64,000 nucleotides of DNA from Streptomyces coacervatus. Lineage in GTDB: Bacteria > Actinomycetota > Actinomycetes > Streptomycetales > Streptomycetaceae. Below the pieces are notes generated by a model, which worked only from the letters and a program-made list of their open reading frames with translations, had not been told where the DNA came from and ran no database searches. How positions within the stretch are numbered: the first letter of the stretch is position 1; the number at the start of each line of letters is the position of its first letter. The DNA is taken from contig NZ_JARHTP010000001.1 of assembly GCF_029223485.1 (NCBI RefSeq), positions 496,001-560,000 on the forward strand. Direction: 5' to 3'. This document shows positions 17,899 to 26,783 of the stretch, one piece after another. The position numbers were made by a program, and so were the translations under genes.

Positions 17899-18055
17899 GT
17901 GGCACTCACTTTCGGAGGGCGCTCGGCCTGCTCCGGCATAGGACGGAGCAGGCCGAACGTGGTGGGGGGGAGCGGTGGTTCCGGTGGTGATTCGTGCGGG
18001 TCGGCCCTCCGAGGAACGGGCTGACCCGACTGCTTGCCTCACGCCGCGAACGTTC

Positions 18056-18093
18056 TGACACCTGTCAGATTAGTCGTATTCTGACAGGTGTCA
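18056..18093. promoter_or_regulatory. Double TetR operator in inverted orientation
   Basis: TGACACCTGTCAGA at 18056-18069 is repeated exactly inverted as TCTGACAGGTGTCA at 18080-18093, with a 10-base spacer. Each arm also contains the near-palindrome TGACA-CC-TGTCA, so this is two complete operator copies facing each other. The matching site at 832-850 has one arm, partly degenerate. It lies between the MpaB-like and TetR genes and would control both. Confidence 0.75.
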
Positions 18094-18163
18094 AGTAGGC
18101 TGTTGGTCAGCCGCCTAAGCTGGGAGCGAGTCCCAGAGGTCCGGGGCGAACGGTGAGGAGACA

Positions 18164-18838
18164 ATGGTGGGAGCCAGAACAGAACCCGCCCGACGGCCGG
18201 GGCGCCCGAGCCGGGACACTCGTGCTGTGCCCGACGAGGAGAGCATCCTGCTGCGCGGGCTCGAGGCCTTCGCCGAGTTGGGGTACGACGGCGGTTCCGC
18301 ACGGGTGCTGGCCGGCCGCCTGGGGGTCAGTCACAACTTCATCAACGACCGGTACGGATCCAAGGCGGCCTTCTGGCGTGCGGTGGTCGACGCTGCACTG
18401 AAGGCGCAACTGGCGGGCGTGCCGGAGACGGATCCCTCACTCGACGATGCCGAGCAACTGCGCCTGATCATCGCCGGCTTCTACCGGAGCGCGGTGGACA
18501 CGCCGTTGATCGGACGGGTCCTCGTCGACGAGTTCTCCCGCGACACGGAGCGGCTGGACTACCTCTACGAGCAGTACATCGCTCCGACTCTGCAGCTCAT
18601 GGTGCCGAGTATCGAACGGCTCGTCGCCGCCGGACGCATGGAGCCCATCCCGATGGACGTCATGTTCTTCGCCGTCATCCCTCCGGTCTCGGGCATGTTG
18701 GAAGGACCTTTGGCGCGACGCCTGGGCAGGCCGGACCCCGTTTCGGCGGAGCAACTCAAGGCCACGGCGGAGCGGTTGGCGAGGCTCGTGGTCAACGGAC
18801 TGCTCGCGACGGGGGCGGAGGGGGGCCGCGGCGTTTGA
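18164..18838 (+). CDS. TetR/AcrR family transcriptional regulator
   Basis: 224 residues; ATG with GAGGAG just upstream. The DNA-binding half (RRPGRPSRDTRAV, LLRGLEAFAELGYDGGSARVLAGRLGVSHNFINDRYGSKAAFWRAVVDAAL) is nearly identical to that of the TetR at 1007-1672, while the ligand-binding half is similar but drifted. A perfect double operator lies upstream. Likely represses itself and the divergent MpaB-like oxygenase. The two TetR/operator/target sets look like duplicates that kept one DNA code. Confidence 0.88.
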   Translation: MVGARTEPARRPGRPSRDTRAVPDEESILLRGLEAFAELGYDGGSARVLAGRLGVSHNFINDRYGSKAAFWRAVVDAALKAQLAGVPETDPSLDDAEQLRLIIAGFYRSAVDTPLIGRVLVDEFSRDTERLDYLYEQYIAPTLQLMVPSIERLVAAGRMEPIPMDVMFFAVIPPVSGMLEGPLARRLGRPDPVSAEQLKATAERLARLVVNGLLATGAEGGRGV

Positions 18839-19023
18839 TCCGGCTTCCCCGTCCCGGTGCGCGCCGGACGGCGACCGGGGCACGCAACTCGGCGGTGGAC
18901 AGCACGACCTGACTACCGCTGGTGACCACGTCCTCGACGACAACCGCTCGGCGCGCCCGCCGATCTCCGCGCCTTGGGTCAGGGGGCGCGTTCCCGGATC
19001 TCGACGCCATGCAAAAGGGCCCC

Positions 19024-19040
19024 CGCAGGCTTCGCCTGCG
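19024..19040. terminator. Small hairpin between convergent genes
   Basis: CGCAGGC-TTC-GCCTGCG is a perfect 7-base stem with a three-base loop, in the 270-base gap between the TetR and SnoaL genes that converge here. It could end either transcript. The rest of the gap shows no gene. Confidence 0.4.
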
Positions 19041-19108
19041 AAGACCCTTCGCACCGTCGGGACGGCAGTATGTGAACAGGACCCGCCGACCTCGTGGCCG
19101 GCGAGCGG

Positions 19109-19687
19109 TCAGGCAACCTTCTCCCAGGTGCCCTGGCCGTCGAGGTAGAAGTCCTCTCCGACCATCAGACCGTCGCGGAACGGGATGACGATGGCCTGCC
19201 TCGCCGTGAGCACGAACACGTCGTCGGCCGTTCCTCCGTCCGGCAGGGGCACGCCCGCCTCGGCCAGCGCCGCACCAGGCAGCCGAAGACGCACGTAGCC
19301 GTCCCAGGCGATGGCCTCATCACTGATGAAGAAATGATCGACCTCGACTTCGAGACCGTCCATGTCCAGCGAGCCGTTCGCCATGCTCTCCAGGTAGTTC
19401 GCGCGCACCGCGTCCCGGTAGGCGACCGGACCGCCGTTCCGCTCGATCGCGACGGGGTCGCCGTAATTGTGGTAGACGCAGTCGTCCACCAGTGTCGCCA
19501 TGGTCCGCTCGATGTCGTGGTCGCGTACCTCGGCGACCGAGTGCTCGATGAGCAGGTCGATCATCGCGGCATGCTTCGGATTCTCTGACTCCGCCTTCCG
19601 GGCTTCGAGGAAGTCGATGAACCTCGCCATGTCGGGCAGGCGAGCCCCCGTGCTGGTCGATTCCTCTCGCTGTTCAACAGTCGCCAT
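19109..19687 (-). CDS. SnoaL-like protein, copy 1
   Basis: 192 residues. NTF2/SnoaL fold suggested by MIDLLIEHSVAEVRDHDIERTMATLVDDCVYHNYGDPV, LEVEVDHFFISDEAIAWDGYVRL and IPFRDGLMVGEDFYLD. RBS GAGGAGG before the ATG at 19687. It is the last gene of the CoA-ligase/ThDP/SnoaL operon, 42 bases after the ThDP gene. A near-identical protein of the same length lies at 47097-47675, next to the second Rieske gene. The differences concentrate in the middle (ERNGGPVAYRDAV against AQQGGRVADRDTV), likely the ligand pocket. A role as small-molecule-binding partner or isomerase is inferred. Confidence 0.75.
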   Translation of the reverse strand: MATVEQREESTSTGARLPDMARFIDFLEARKAESENPKHAAMIDLLIEHSVAEVRDHDIERTMATLVDDCVYHNYGDPVAIERNGGPVAYRDAVRANYLESMANGSLDMDGLEVEVDHFFISDEAIAWDGYVRLRLPGAALAEAGVPLPDGGTADDVFVLTARQAIVIPFRDGLMVGEDFYLDGQGTWEKVA

Positions 19688-19729
19688 GAACTCCTCCTCA
19701 AGATCGGTCGCGGGATGTCGAGCGGTTCG

Positions 19730-21811
19730 TCAGTTCGGCCATGAGCCGTCGACGAACAGGTCGGCATGGCCCGCCTTGCGGGTGGTCTTGGGGTCCGGGT
19801 CGGGCCATTCGGCCATGTGCAGGTGCATCGTGCTCGCGGCCGTCATCACCTCGATGAAGTACGGGCCGTCCGCGGCGATCGCACGCCGGATCGCCGGCGC
19901 GAGCTCGTCCGCCTTGTCCACCCGCTCGCCCGGCACGCCCATGCCCTGGGCGACCGTGGTGTAGTCGGTCTCGGGAAGGTCGGTCCAGTGCGTGAACGGC
20001 ACCGAGCCGGGCCCCCCGTGCTCGCGGCCGCGCCGACCGCCGTACAGGCCACCGTTGTTGAGGACGATGCTCACGACCTTGAGACTGCGCTCGGCGAGCA
20101 CCGAGAGCTCGCCGCAGTCGTAGTAGAAGCCGGCGTCGCCGCCGACGCTGACGACCAGTCGGTCGGGCGCGGCGAGCTTCGCGCCGATCGCCACCGGGAG
20201 GGACGACCCCAGCGCCGCGTAGTGGAAGCCCAGCGGTGCCGCGAAGCCGGAAGGGTACTTCGACTCCCGGTACACCATCCCGGGCACCGGGAAGCCCTCG
20301 TCATTGACGAAGATGGTCCCCGCGGGAACCTCCTCCGAGAGGACCTGGCCGATCGCGGCCGGCATGATCGGGTCGGTGCCGACGAAGGACTTCAGCGTCT
20401 CGGCGTAGGTGTCCTTCGCTGTCGCGATCTCCGCTGACCGCACCTCACCTGCGTGGCGTCGGCCCTTCAGTCCGGAGGCGTCAAGCCCGCCGTTGAGCTG
20501 GCCGAGGAACGCCTTCGCGTCGGCGACGATGCCCAGCGTCGGCTGGAAGATCCGGCCGAGCTGAGACTCCTCGATGTCGACCTGTACGACCTTCTCCGGC
20601 TTGGCGAGGGACCACGACAGGGTGGCCGTCTGGGAGAAGGAGAACCCGACCGCGACCCACAGGTCGGCCTCCTCGGCCACCTTGGTGCCCGTCCCGAAGT
20701 ACCCCCAGCCGCTCATGTCGCCCGCGTAGAGCGGGTGGTCGTCCGGCAGGACCGCGCGGCCTCCCGCCCCGCTCGACACCACCGGAATGCCGGTCGCGTC
20801 GACGAACCGGCGAAGCTCGCCCGTCGCGTCGGCGAGATGTATGCCCGCACCCGCCAGGATCACGGGCCGCTCGGCGGCCTCGATCAACTCCAGCGTCCGC
20901 CGTACGCTCGTCTCGCCCGCCGCGGGCGGCTCCGGCAGCGTGAGCTGCTCGGTCCTGACCGTGGTCCTCTGGTACATCGCGCCCTGCGTGAGGTCGAGCA
21001 CCGCGGGGCCGAACTTGCCGGTGCTCGCCGCGAGCACCGCCTGCCGGACGGCCAGCGGCAGGTCCTCGCCGTCGACGACACGCTTGATGTACTTCGACAG
21101 GGGCTTGAGCGCCGGATACAGCTCGGTCGCGTCCTGCAGGATGTCCCGCATGTCCCACGCCGCCGCGCTCTCGATCAGCATGAGAACCAGGGGGGTGGAG
21201 TCGAGCTTGGCCGCGTACACGACCGGCGAGGCGTGCAGCGCGCCGACGCACCACGTGAGTGCCGCGGAGGCGGCCCGCCGCTTCACGCGGTTGTAGCCGT
21301 AGGACATCCACGCCGCGGACAGCTCGTTACGCGCGTTGAAGTCCTTGATGTCGTGCGCGATGATGCTGCGCTCCAGGCTCGTGGACACACCACCCGTGTA
21401 GCCGAAGACGTACTCGACCCCGCACGCGGTGAGCGTCTCCACGACGGCGACCGATCCCTCCCGGAACGGCAACCGGGCGCCCGACCCGACTCGCACGGCC
21501 TCCACCGGGGCTCGCTCCTTGAACGGCCCGACGCCCAGCTCGACGTGGCCCAGGAGAATGTCGCCCTCGACCTCCGCCTCGAAACGAAGCGTGGCCGGGT
21601 TGCTGCCGACGGCGACGGTCCAGGACAGGCGCCGCCCCTTGATGTCTCCCTCGCCGGTGCTGGAGCCCTCCGGGGTCTCGAACCGCACCGACAGTGACTC
21701 GCCGTCCGGGGTCAGGGTGAGCACACCGCTCCGCGGCGGGAACGCCCCCGGGCGCAGGGTGAGGTCCCACGTGCCACCGATCCGCGTCGCGGCCTCGTCA
21801 GCAGTTGTCAT
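19730..21811 (-). CDS. ThDP-dependent enzyme with extra N-terminal beta domain, copy 1
   Basis: 693 residues, against about 550-570 for ordinary acetolactate-synthase-like enzymes. Residues 10-108 form a separate beta-rich domain (GGTWDLTLRPGAFPPRSGVL, ...GEGDIKGRRLSWTV..., EGDILLGHVELG) of the GxW...GxxxG lipocalin-like kind. The ThDP core follows: catalytic Glu163 in NARNELSAAW, a central domain (RPVILAGAGIHLADA), and the ThDP/Mg motif at residues 557-586 written GGDAGF...LNN, with Ala where Gly is usual. GGAGGAG precedes the ATG at 21811; a GTG five codons earlier overlaps that site. It lies 36 bases after the CoA ligase gene. The same architecture recurs at 28647. Reaction unknown; a 2-oxoacid decarboxylase or carboligase is expected. 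Confidence 0.82.
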   Translation of the reverse strand: MTTADEAATRIGGTWDLTLRPGAFPPRSGVLTLTPDGESLSVRFETPEGSSTGEGDIKGRRLSWTVAVGSNPATLRFEAEVEGDILLGHVELGVGPFKERAPVEAVRVGSGARLPFREGSVAVVETLTACGVEYVFGYTGGVSTSLERSIIAHDIKDFNARNELSAAWMSYGYNRVKRRAASAALTWCVGALHASPVVYAAKLDSTPLVLMLIESAAAWDMRDILQDATELYPALKPLSKYIKRVVDGEDLPLAVRQAVLAASTGKFGPAVLDLTQGAMYQRTTVRTEQLTLPEPPAAGETSVRRTLELIEAAERPVILAGAGIHLADATGELRRFVDATGIPVVSSGAGGRAVLPDDHPLYAGDMSGWGYFGTGTKVAEEADLWVAVGFSFSQTATLSWSLAKPEKVVQVDIEESQLGRIFQPTLGIVADAKAFLGQLNGGLDASGLKGRRHAGEVRSAEIATAKDTYAETLKSFVGTDPIMPAAIGQVLSEEVPAGTIFVNDEGFPVPGMVYRESKYPSGFAAPLGFHYAALGSSLPVAIGAKLAAPDRLVVSVGGDAGFYYDCGELSVLAERSLKVVSIVLNNGGLYGGRRGREHGGPGSVPFTHWTDLPETDYTTVAQGMGVPGERVDKADELAPAIRRAIAADGPYFIEVMTAASTMHLHMAEWPDPDPKTTRKAGHADLFVDGSWPN

Positions 21812-21847
21812 CGAATGCTCCTCCACGTGCCTCGGGTCGGGCGGATG

Positions 21848-23521
21848 TCAGGTCTGGGTGGTGCCGCGTAGCCGGTCGCGCAGTTCGCCGCGGCGGATCT
21901 TGCCTGACACGGTCTTGGGCAGATCACTGACGAAGTGGATCCGGCGTGGGTATTTGTAGGGGGCGGTCAGGCGCTTGACGTGGTCCTGCAGTTCCTCGGC
22001 GAGCTGCGGTGAAGGGGCGGCGTCGGGGTGCAGGATCACGAACGCGGTGACGATCTGGGTTCGGTCGGGGTCGTCCTGTCCGACGACCGCGGCTTCGATG
22101 ACGGCCGGATGTTCGACGAGCGCCGATTCGACCTCGAACGGGCCGATGCGGTACGCCGAGGACGTGATCACATCGTCCTGGCGGCCTTCGAACCAGAAGT
22201 AGCCGTCCTCGTCACGGCGCGCCTTGTCGCCGGTGAAGTACCAGCCGTTGGTGAACGCGGCGGCGGTGGCGTCGGGATCGCGCCAGTAACCGGTGAACAG
22301 CCCGGCCGGCCGCTCGGGCTCCACCCGGATGGCGACGTTGCCCTCGTCGCCCACCGACACCGACGCACCGTCGTCGTCGACCACGTCGACGTCGAACCCG
22401 GGAACGGGTTTGCCCATCGACCCGCTGCGTACCGGCAGACAGCGGAAGTTGGCGAGCACGTTGACCGTCTCGGTCTGGCCGTAGCCGTCGTGGACGACGA
22501 GCCCGCGCGTGCCTTCCTCCCAGATCCGGATCACCTCGGGATTGAGTGGCTCGCCGGCCGAGACGCAGTGGCGCAGCCGGGAGAGGTCGTAGCTCGCGAG
22601 ATCGGCGACGACCAGCGAGCGGTAAAGGGTCGGCGGCGCGCAGAGTGTCGTGACTCCGTGGCGCTCGATCGTGTCGAGGATCAGATCGGGGTCGGACTTG
22701 CCCAGGTCCATCTCCAGGACGGTCGCGCCCTGGGCCCACTGCCCGAAGAGCTTGCTCCACGCGGCCTTCGCCCACCCGGTGTCCGACAGCGTCCAGTGCA
22801 GGTCCCCGGGCCGGAGGTCCTGCCAGTAGCGGGCCGTGACCATGTGGCCGAGCCCGAAGCTGGCCTGGGTGTGCGCGACCATCTTGGGGTACGAGACCGT
22901 GCCGGACGTGAAGTAGATGAGCATCATGTCGTCGGCGGCGGTCGGGTCCACCGGCGTCGGCCCCTCCGACGCCCGCGCCAGCAGCCCGTCCATCGTGTGC
23001 CAGCCGGCGGACGGCGCCGTCCCGGCGACGACGCGGTGTGCGAGCGTCGGCAGGCGGTCGGTGAGCTTGTCGACCTTGACCGCCCCGTCAGTGTCCGTGA
23101 TGACGGCGACGGCTTCCGCCCGGTCGACGCGGTACTCGATGTCACGGGAGGTCAGCTGCGGCGTGCCGGGGACGGGGACGGCGCCGATCCGGATCGCGCC
23201 GAGCAGGGCCACGTACCACTCGGCGATCCGGGGGAGCATCACGAAGATCCGCTCGCCCTTGCCGACACCGATCCCGGCGAGGGCGTGTCCCATGCGCCGA
23301 CTGGCCAGGTTGAGTTCGCGGAAGGTGTACGACGCGGTGACCCCGCCGTCGCGGCGCAGTGTCACCAGGGCGAGTTCGTCGGGGCTCTGCTCCGCCCGGC
23401 GCTCGAGGATGTCCAGGACGGCGTTGAACCGCTGTGGAACCTCCCAGCGGAACCGGGCCCGCTCGGCGTCGTAGTCCGTCATGTTGGGGACGGCATCCCG
23501 TCCCGGACGTTTCACCGGCAT
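21848..23521 (-). CDS. Acyl-CoA synthetase, medium-chain/benzoate type
   Basis: 557 residues, ANL superfamily. AMP-binding motif YFTSGTVSYPKM, then YGQTE, GWYFTGDKARRDEDGYFW, GRQDDVITSSAYRIGPFEVE and the catalytic lysine in KTVSGKIRR. The YFTSGT...YPKM variant and length are typical of ACSM-like and benzoate-CoA-type ligases, which activate an aromatic or medium-chain acid to its CoA thioester with ATP. The ATG at 23521 follows GGGAGGAGAG. First gene of a three-gene operon with the ThDP fusion and SnoaL protein, and divergent from the MFE2-type SDR. Confidence 0.85.
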   Translation of the reverse strand: MPVKRPGRDAVPNMTDYDAERARFRWEVPQRFNAVLDILERRAEQSPDELALVTLRRDGGVTASYTFRELNLASRRMGHALAGIGVGKGERIFVMLPRIAEWYVALLGAIRIGAVPVPGTPQLTSRDIEYRVDRAEAVAVITDTDGAVKVDKLTDRLPTLAHRVVAGTAPSAGWHTMDGLLARASEGPTPVDPTAADDMMLIYFTSGTVSYPKMVAHTQASFGLGHMVTARYWQDLRPGDLHWTLSDTGWAKAAWSKLFGQWAQGATVLEMDLGKSDPDLILDTIERHGVTTLCAPPTLYRSLVVADLASYDLSRLRHCVSAGEPLNPEVIRIWEEGTRGLVVHDGYGQTETVNVLANFRCLPVRSGSMGKPVPGFDVDVVDDDGASVSVGDEGNVAIRVEPERPAGLFTGYWRDPDATAAAFTNGWYFTGDKARRDEDGYFWFEGRQDDVITSSAYRIGPFEVESALVEHPAVIEAAVVGQDDPDRTQIVTAFVILHPDAAPSPQLAEELQDHVKRLTAPYKYPRRIHFVSDLPKTVSGKIRRGELRDRLRGTTQT

Positions 23522-23612
23522 ACGCTGTCTCTCCTCCCGGCGAGCTGTCCCGCGAGCTCCCTTGGCTGCGGTGATCCGAGGCTCGCCCGGCGGGTTCATC
23601 GCCGTAAACCCC

Positions 23613-23643
23613 CCAAAGGAAGCGCCCTGTGCCCTACCTTCGG
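23613..23643. promoter_or_regulatory. CCRAAGG-N17-CCTTYGG element, CoA ligase promoter
   Basis: CCAAAGG (23613-23619) and CCTTCGG (23637-23643) flank AAGCGCCCTGTGCCCTA. The block is closely matched at 26317-26347 and 49267-49297, upstream of the two Rieske genes, with the same 31-base span. It lies 92 bases upstream of the ligase start and 140 bases before the divergent SDR. Probably a common regulator site; no regulator is assigned. Confidence 0.55.
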
Positions 23644-23782
23644 ACGCTGGTGACAGCCGTGACACGGTCCTAGCCTCGCAGGGTGTCCCCCGGCCGGTCC
23701 GGGCACGATGTGCGCCTGTCGGAGGTCGTCGTGCGTCCGCACCCGGGGGCCGGCCAACCCCGAGGTCACCGTGGAGGACAAA

Positions 23783-24727
23783 GTGAGCGCGGACGAGTTT
23801 CGATTTGATGGACGAGTGGCGATCGTGACCGGTGCGGGCAGCAACCCCGGGCTCGGACGGTCGTACGCGATGCTTCTGGCATCGCGGGGGGCGAAGGTCG
23901 TGGTCAACGATCTCGGTGTCGGTCCCGACGGGCGCGGGCAGATCGGTCCCGGTGCCGAGGCTGTGGTCGAGGAGATCCGCAAGGCCGGCGGCGAGGCTGT
24001 CGGTGACGGCCACTCGGTGGCCGAGCGTGACGGCGCGCGGGCGATCGTGGACACCGCTCTCGACGCCTGGGGCCGGGTCGACATCCTGATCAACAACGCC
24101 GGCATCGCACCGTTCGCGACGTTCGACGAGATCACCGACCAGGACATCGAACGCGTCGTCGGCGTCCACCTCATGGGTCATATATGGATGACCCGTGCCG
24201 CCTGGCCGCATATGACCGCGCAGAACTACGGGCGCCTGGTCAACGTCAGTTCGGGCGTCGGGCTTGCCGGGTTGCCCACCCAGTCGATCTACGCCGCCGC
24301 CAAGCTGGGCGTCGTGGGGCTGACCCGCTCACTGGCGGCCGAGGGAGCAAGGCACGGGATCAGGGCGAACGCCATCTCGCCCTATGCCGACACCGTGGCT
24401 CTGCAGACCATGCTCACCGCTGAGGCCAGCAAGCAGAACCAGTCAGCGGGGCTGACCCCCGAAGTCGTAGCCCCGGTCGCGGCATGGCTCGCCCATGAGG
24501 ACTGCACGATCACCGGCAGGGTGATCGAAGCGGCGGCCGGCTCCTTCAACGAGGCGTTCATCAGCCAGACCACCGCCGCCCCGCCGAATCCGGACCTGAC
24601 GCCCGAGGACGTGGCGGCCTCGATGGAGGGCGCACTCGACCGCACGGGAGCAATCCCGTATCGCGACGGCGGCGACTTCATCTACGACATGATCAAGCCG
24701 TACGAGACGACACCACGGACCGCATGA
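23783..24727 (+). CDS. MFE2-type SDR, probable 3-hydroxyacyl-CoA dehydrogenase
   Basis: 314 residues from a GTG at 23783 with GGAGG five bases before it. The N-terminal pattern FRFDGRVAIVTGAGSNPGLGRSYAMLLASRGAKVVVNDLGVG is characteristic of the dehydrogenase part of peroxisomal multifunctional enzyme 2 (17-beta-HSD4). NNAGI, NVSSGVG and YAAAK complete the active site, and the extended C-terminus (TGRVIEAAAGSFNEAF) is typical. It would oxidise a 3-hydroxyacyl-CoA with NAD. Divergence from the CoA ligase suggests CoA-linked side-chain or ring degradation in this module. Confidence 0.82.
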   Translation: MSADEFRFDGRVAIVTGAGSNPGLGRSYAMLLASRGAKVVVNDLGVGPDGRGQIGPGAEAVVEEIRKAGGEAVGDGHSVAERDGARAIVDTALDAWGRVDILINNAGIAPFATFDEITDQDIERVVGVHLMGHIWMTRAAWPHMTAQNYGRLVNVSSGVGLAGLPTQSIYAAAKLGVVGLTRSLAAEGARHGIRANAISPYADTVALQTMLTAEASKQNQSAGLTPEVVAPVAAWLAHEDCTITGRVIEAAAGSFNEAFISQTTAAPPNPDLTPEDVAASMEGALDRTGAIPYRDGGDFIYDMIKPYETTPRTA

Positions 24728-24817
24728 GGACCTTCGGCAGGTGACGCTGCTGAGCCCGCACCGGACGAGCTGACGGTGCGGGCTCTTCTGCTGCTGTCGG
24801 CACAGGGAACAACCTCG

Positions 24818-26185
24818 TCAGGATGACGCCAGTGCCTCGCTCCAGCGCTGCCACCAGCGGCGCTGGTTGCTCTCGCCGTAGACAGAGGTGCTGGCCTCGC
24901 CGGGCCCCATCCAGTCGGGCCTGGGCTTGTAGTCGCTCATTCCGTCCAGGCCCATCTGGAAGTTGAGCTTCATGTCCTGGCGTGCGAACGCCGAGCGGCC
25001 CACCATGGGGCCGCCGCGCCAGACGACGGTGTCGTCCTGCTCGAACACCCCCGAGGGGCTGAAGCCGAAGACACTGCCCTCGTACGAGGCCTGGTTGAAC
25101 TCGGGCGGGGCCGAGTTCCACACCATGGGCCAGTTCCACAGCTCGAACTGCTCGGGCCCCCGCGGCTGCCACTGCCGCAGAGCGGTGAAGCACACCGGCG
25201 GTCGGCCCCGTTCGGTAGAGGCGACGGCCCGGATCAACGACAGGTTCGGGAAGATCGTGAAGCCGACCACCCCGTACCGGGACTCCAGGAACTCACGCTG
25301 CCCGGCGCCCAACCGGGCGAGATCGAAGGTCGAGGCCACCTCGGGTGGGTAGTCCATGACCCAGAGCGGCTCGGGCAGGAGATTCGGGGTGATGATGAGC
25401 CCGTGCCCGCCTTCGAGAGCGACATGGAACTGTGTGCTGAGAGACTCTCCGAGGTCGGGGAGGAGACCGATGTCCTCGAGCGAGCTGTGTGCGGACTGGA
25501 CGTGGTAGGCGTCGCCGACGAAGTTCTCGGCGCCTGACTTCCAGTTGGCGGGGACGATCCAGCGGTGGGGGTCGCCGGCGGCCCGCATGCCTTGTTCGTT
25601 GAGGCCGAAGACGATGTCCAGGTACCAGCACATGTCGCCGAGGTACTCGCGCAGGGGTACGGCGTCGGGGTCGAGGCAGGCGAAGACGAGGCCTTGGTAG
25701 CTGTCCACGTGGGGTGCTTTGCGCAGGCCCCAGCGGGCGGTGTCGAGGGTGCGGTACGCCTTGGCGCGGTAGGGGGCGCCGTTCCATTCGCCGGAGTTCT
25801 TGTAGATCCAGCCGTGGTAGGGGCAGCGGAAGTGGGAGGTGTTTCCTTTTTCCGCGCGGCACACCGGTGAGGCGCGGTGTACGCAGTTGTTCAGGAGCAG
25901 CTGGATCTCGCCCTGTTCGTCGCGGGCCAGGATGAACTGGTCCTCGCCGACGTAGCGCAGTACGTAGTCGCCGGGGCTGGGGATCTCCGAGACGTGTCCG
26001 ACGAACACCCAGCACTTGGTGAAGATGCGGTCCAGCTCGGCGCGGTGGATGTCGGGGTCGTTGAGCACCCGTGGCGAGAGCATCCCTTGCGCGAGATCCT
26101 TCTGGACCTCCGAGAGGAAGGTCTGCATCGTCCCGTTCAGCGAGCCGTAACCGCCCGTCCCGTCCTGCCGGTCAGCAGACACCAT
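24818..26185 (-). CDS. Rieske ring-hydroxylating oxygenase alpha subunit, copy 1
   Basis: 455 residues. Rieske cluster ligands C101-x-H103 and C121-x2-H124 (CVHRASPVC...CPYHGW). The mononuclear-iron site has N221, D225, H228 and H233 (NFVGDAYHVQSAH), with a later acidic ligand in FEQDDTVVW. It catalyses O2-dependent hydroxylation of an aromatic ring and needs electrons from a ferredoxin/reductase pair. RBS GAGGAGG before the ATG at 26185. No beta subunit or redox partner sits beside it; those at 49401-51361 may serve both copies. Copy 2 (47769-49136) is the same length and near-identical except for about residues 236-345, the likely substrate-binding segment. Confidence 0.9.
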   Translation of the reverse strand: MVSADRQDGTGGYGSLNGTMQTFLSEVQKDLAQGMLSPRVLNDPDIHRAELDRIFTKCWVFVGHVSEIPSPGDYVLRYVGEDQFILARDEQGEIQLLLNNCVHRASPVCRAEKGNTSHFRCPYHGWIYKNSGEWNGAPYRAKAYRTLDTARWGLRKAPHVDSYQGLVFACLDPDAVPLREYLGDMCWYLDIVFGLNEQGMRAAGDPHRWIVPANWKSGAENFVGDAYHVQSAHSSLEDIGLLPDLGESLSTQFHVALEGGHGLIITPNLLPEPLWVMDYPPEVASTFDLARLGAGQREFLESRYGVVGFTIFPNLSLIRAVASTERGRPPVCFTALRQWQPRGPEQFELWNWPMVWNSAPPEFNQASYEGSVFGFSPSGVFEQDDTVVWRGGPMVGRSAFARQDMKLNFQMGLDGMSDYKPRPDWMGPGEASTSVYGESNQRRWWQRWSEALASS

Positions 26186-26398
26186 GGGTTCCTCCTCAAG
26201 TTTGCTTTCTCCAAGGCGCTGGTCGAAAAGGGCGCCCGTTCCAGAAGGGCGACCCGTCGAGATTCCAGGCGACAGCGTCGCCGACGCTAACCCCGCGATC
26301 CACCGGCGTGACCCCTCCGAAGGAAGCAACCTGTCCCCGACCTTTGGACGCTGTTCACCATCAGAACAGGCCATTGCAGTCGGCTTCGACCGACCTCG
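24826..26398. repeat. Duplicated Rieske block, copy 1 (matches 47777-49349)
   Basis: The Rieske gene and about 210 bases of its upstream DNA recur 22,951 bases further on, without net insertions or deletions. Similarity stops upstream near 26398 (cagtcggcttc...gacctc) and downstream just inside the stop region. The flanks are near-identical, while roughly 25150-25480 is much more diverged, which suggests recombination or selection on that segment. Confidence 0.7.
26317..26347. promoter_or_regulatory. CCRAAGG-N17-CCTTYGG element, Rieske 1 promoter
   Basis: CCGAAGG (26317-26323) and CCTTTGG (26341-26347), with AAGCAACCTGTCCCCGA between, 132 bases upstream of the Rieske start. The copy at 49267 is the same; that at 23613 differs at a few bases but keeps both arms and the spacing. 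Confidence 0.55.
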
Positions 26399-26469
26399 GG
26401 AACGGCACCCAGGAGTTCGTCAACCGGCAGTCCCCACGCGGGCGGTGGCAGTCCTCCTTCGAAGATCCA

Positions 26470-26645
26470 TGCGTCCGCGGGACACCGGCCGTCGAGCCGG
26501 ACGGCGATATCCGCGCCGACGCCCGGCTCGCCGAGATCGGCGCCGACGGCATGCGGCTGACCTGCTTCGTCACCAACGCCGAGCACCCCGATCACACCGA
26601 ACTGGAACTGCGCCACCGGCAGCGGGACCGGCTCTGGGAGGCCAA
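26470..26645 (+). pseudogene. Transposase remnant, IS1380-like
   Basis: The plus strand encodes RADARLAEIGADGMRLTCFVTNAEHPDHTELELRHRQRD in pieces, resembling the segment of IS1380-family transposases that precedes the catalytic glutamate region (G-x-R-x-T-x-F-x-T-N ... L-E-x-R-H-R). The open frame has no proper start and ends shortly after. It lies about 70 bases beyond the end of the duplicated Rieske block, so a past transposition may have helped make the duplication. The rest of the 26186-26783 gap contains only the promoter element. Confidence 0.45.
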
Positions 26646-26783
26646 GCGCCTGCGGCTGGTGGAGAGGGTCCTTCAGCAAGCTGACGGACCCTCATTCAGG
26701 ATCGGGACCAGTTGACCACGGAGGCGGTGACCGACCGGAGGAAGGGCCCACTTGCCGGGTTCACGACCGGTACGTTCAGCGGA

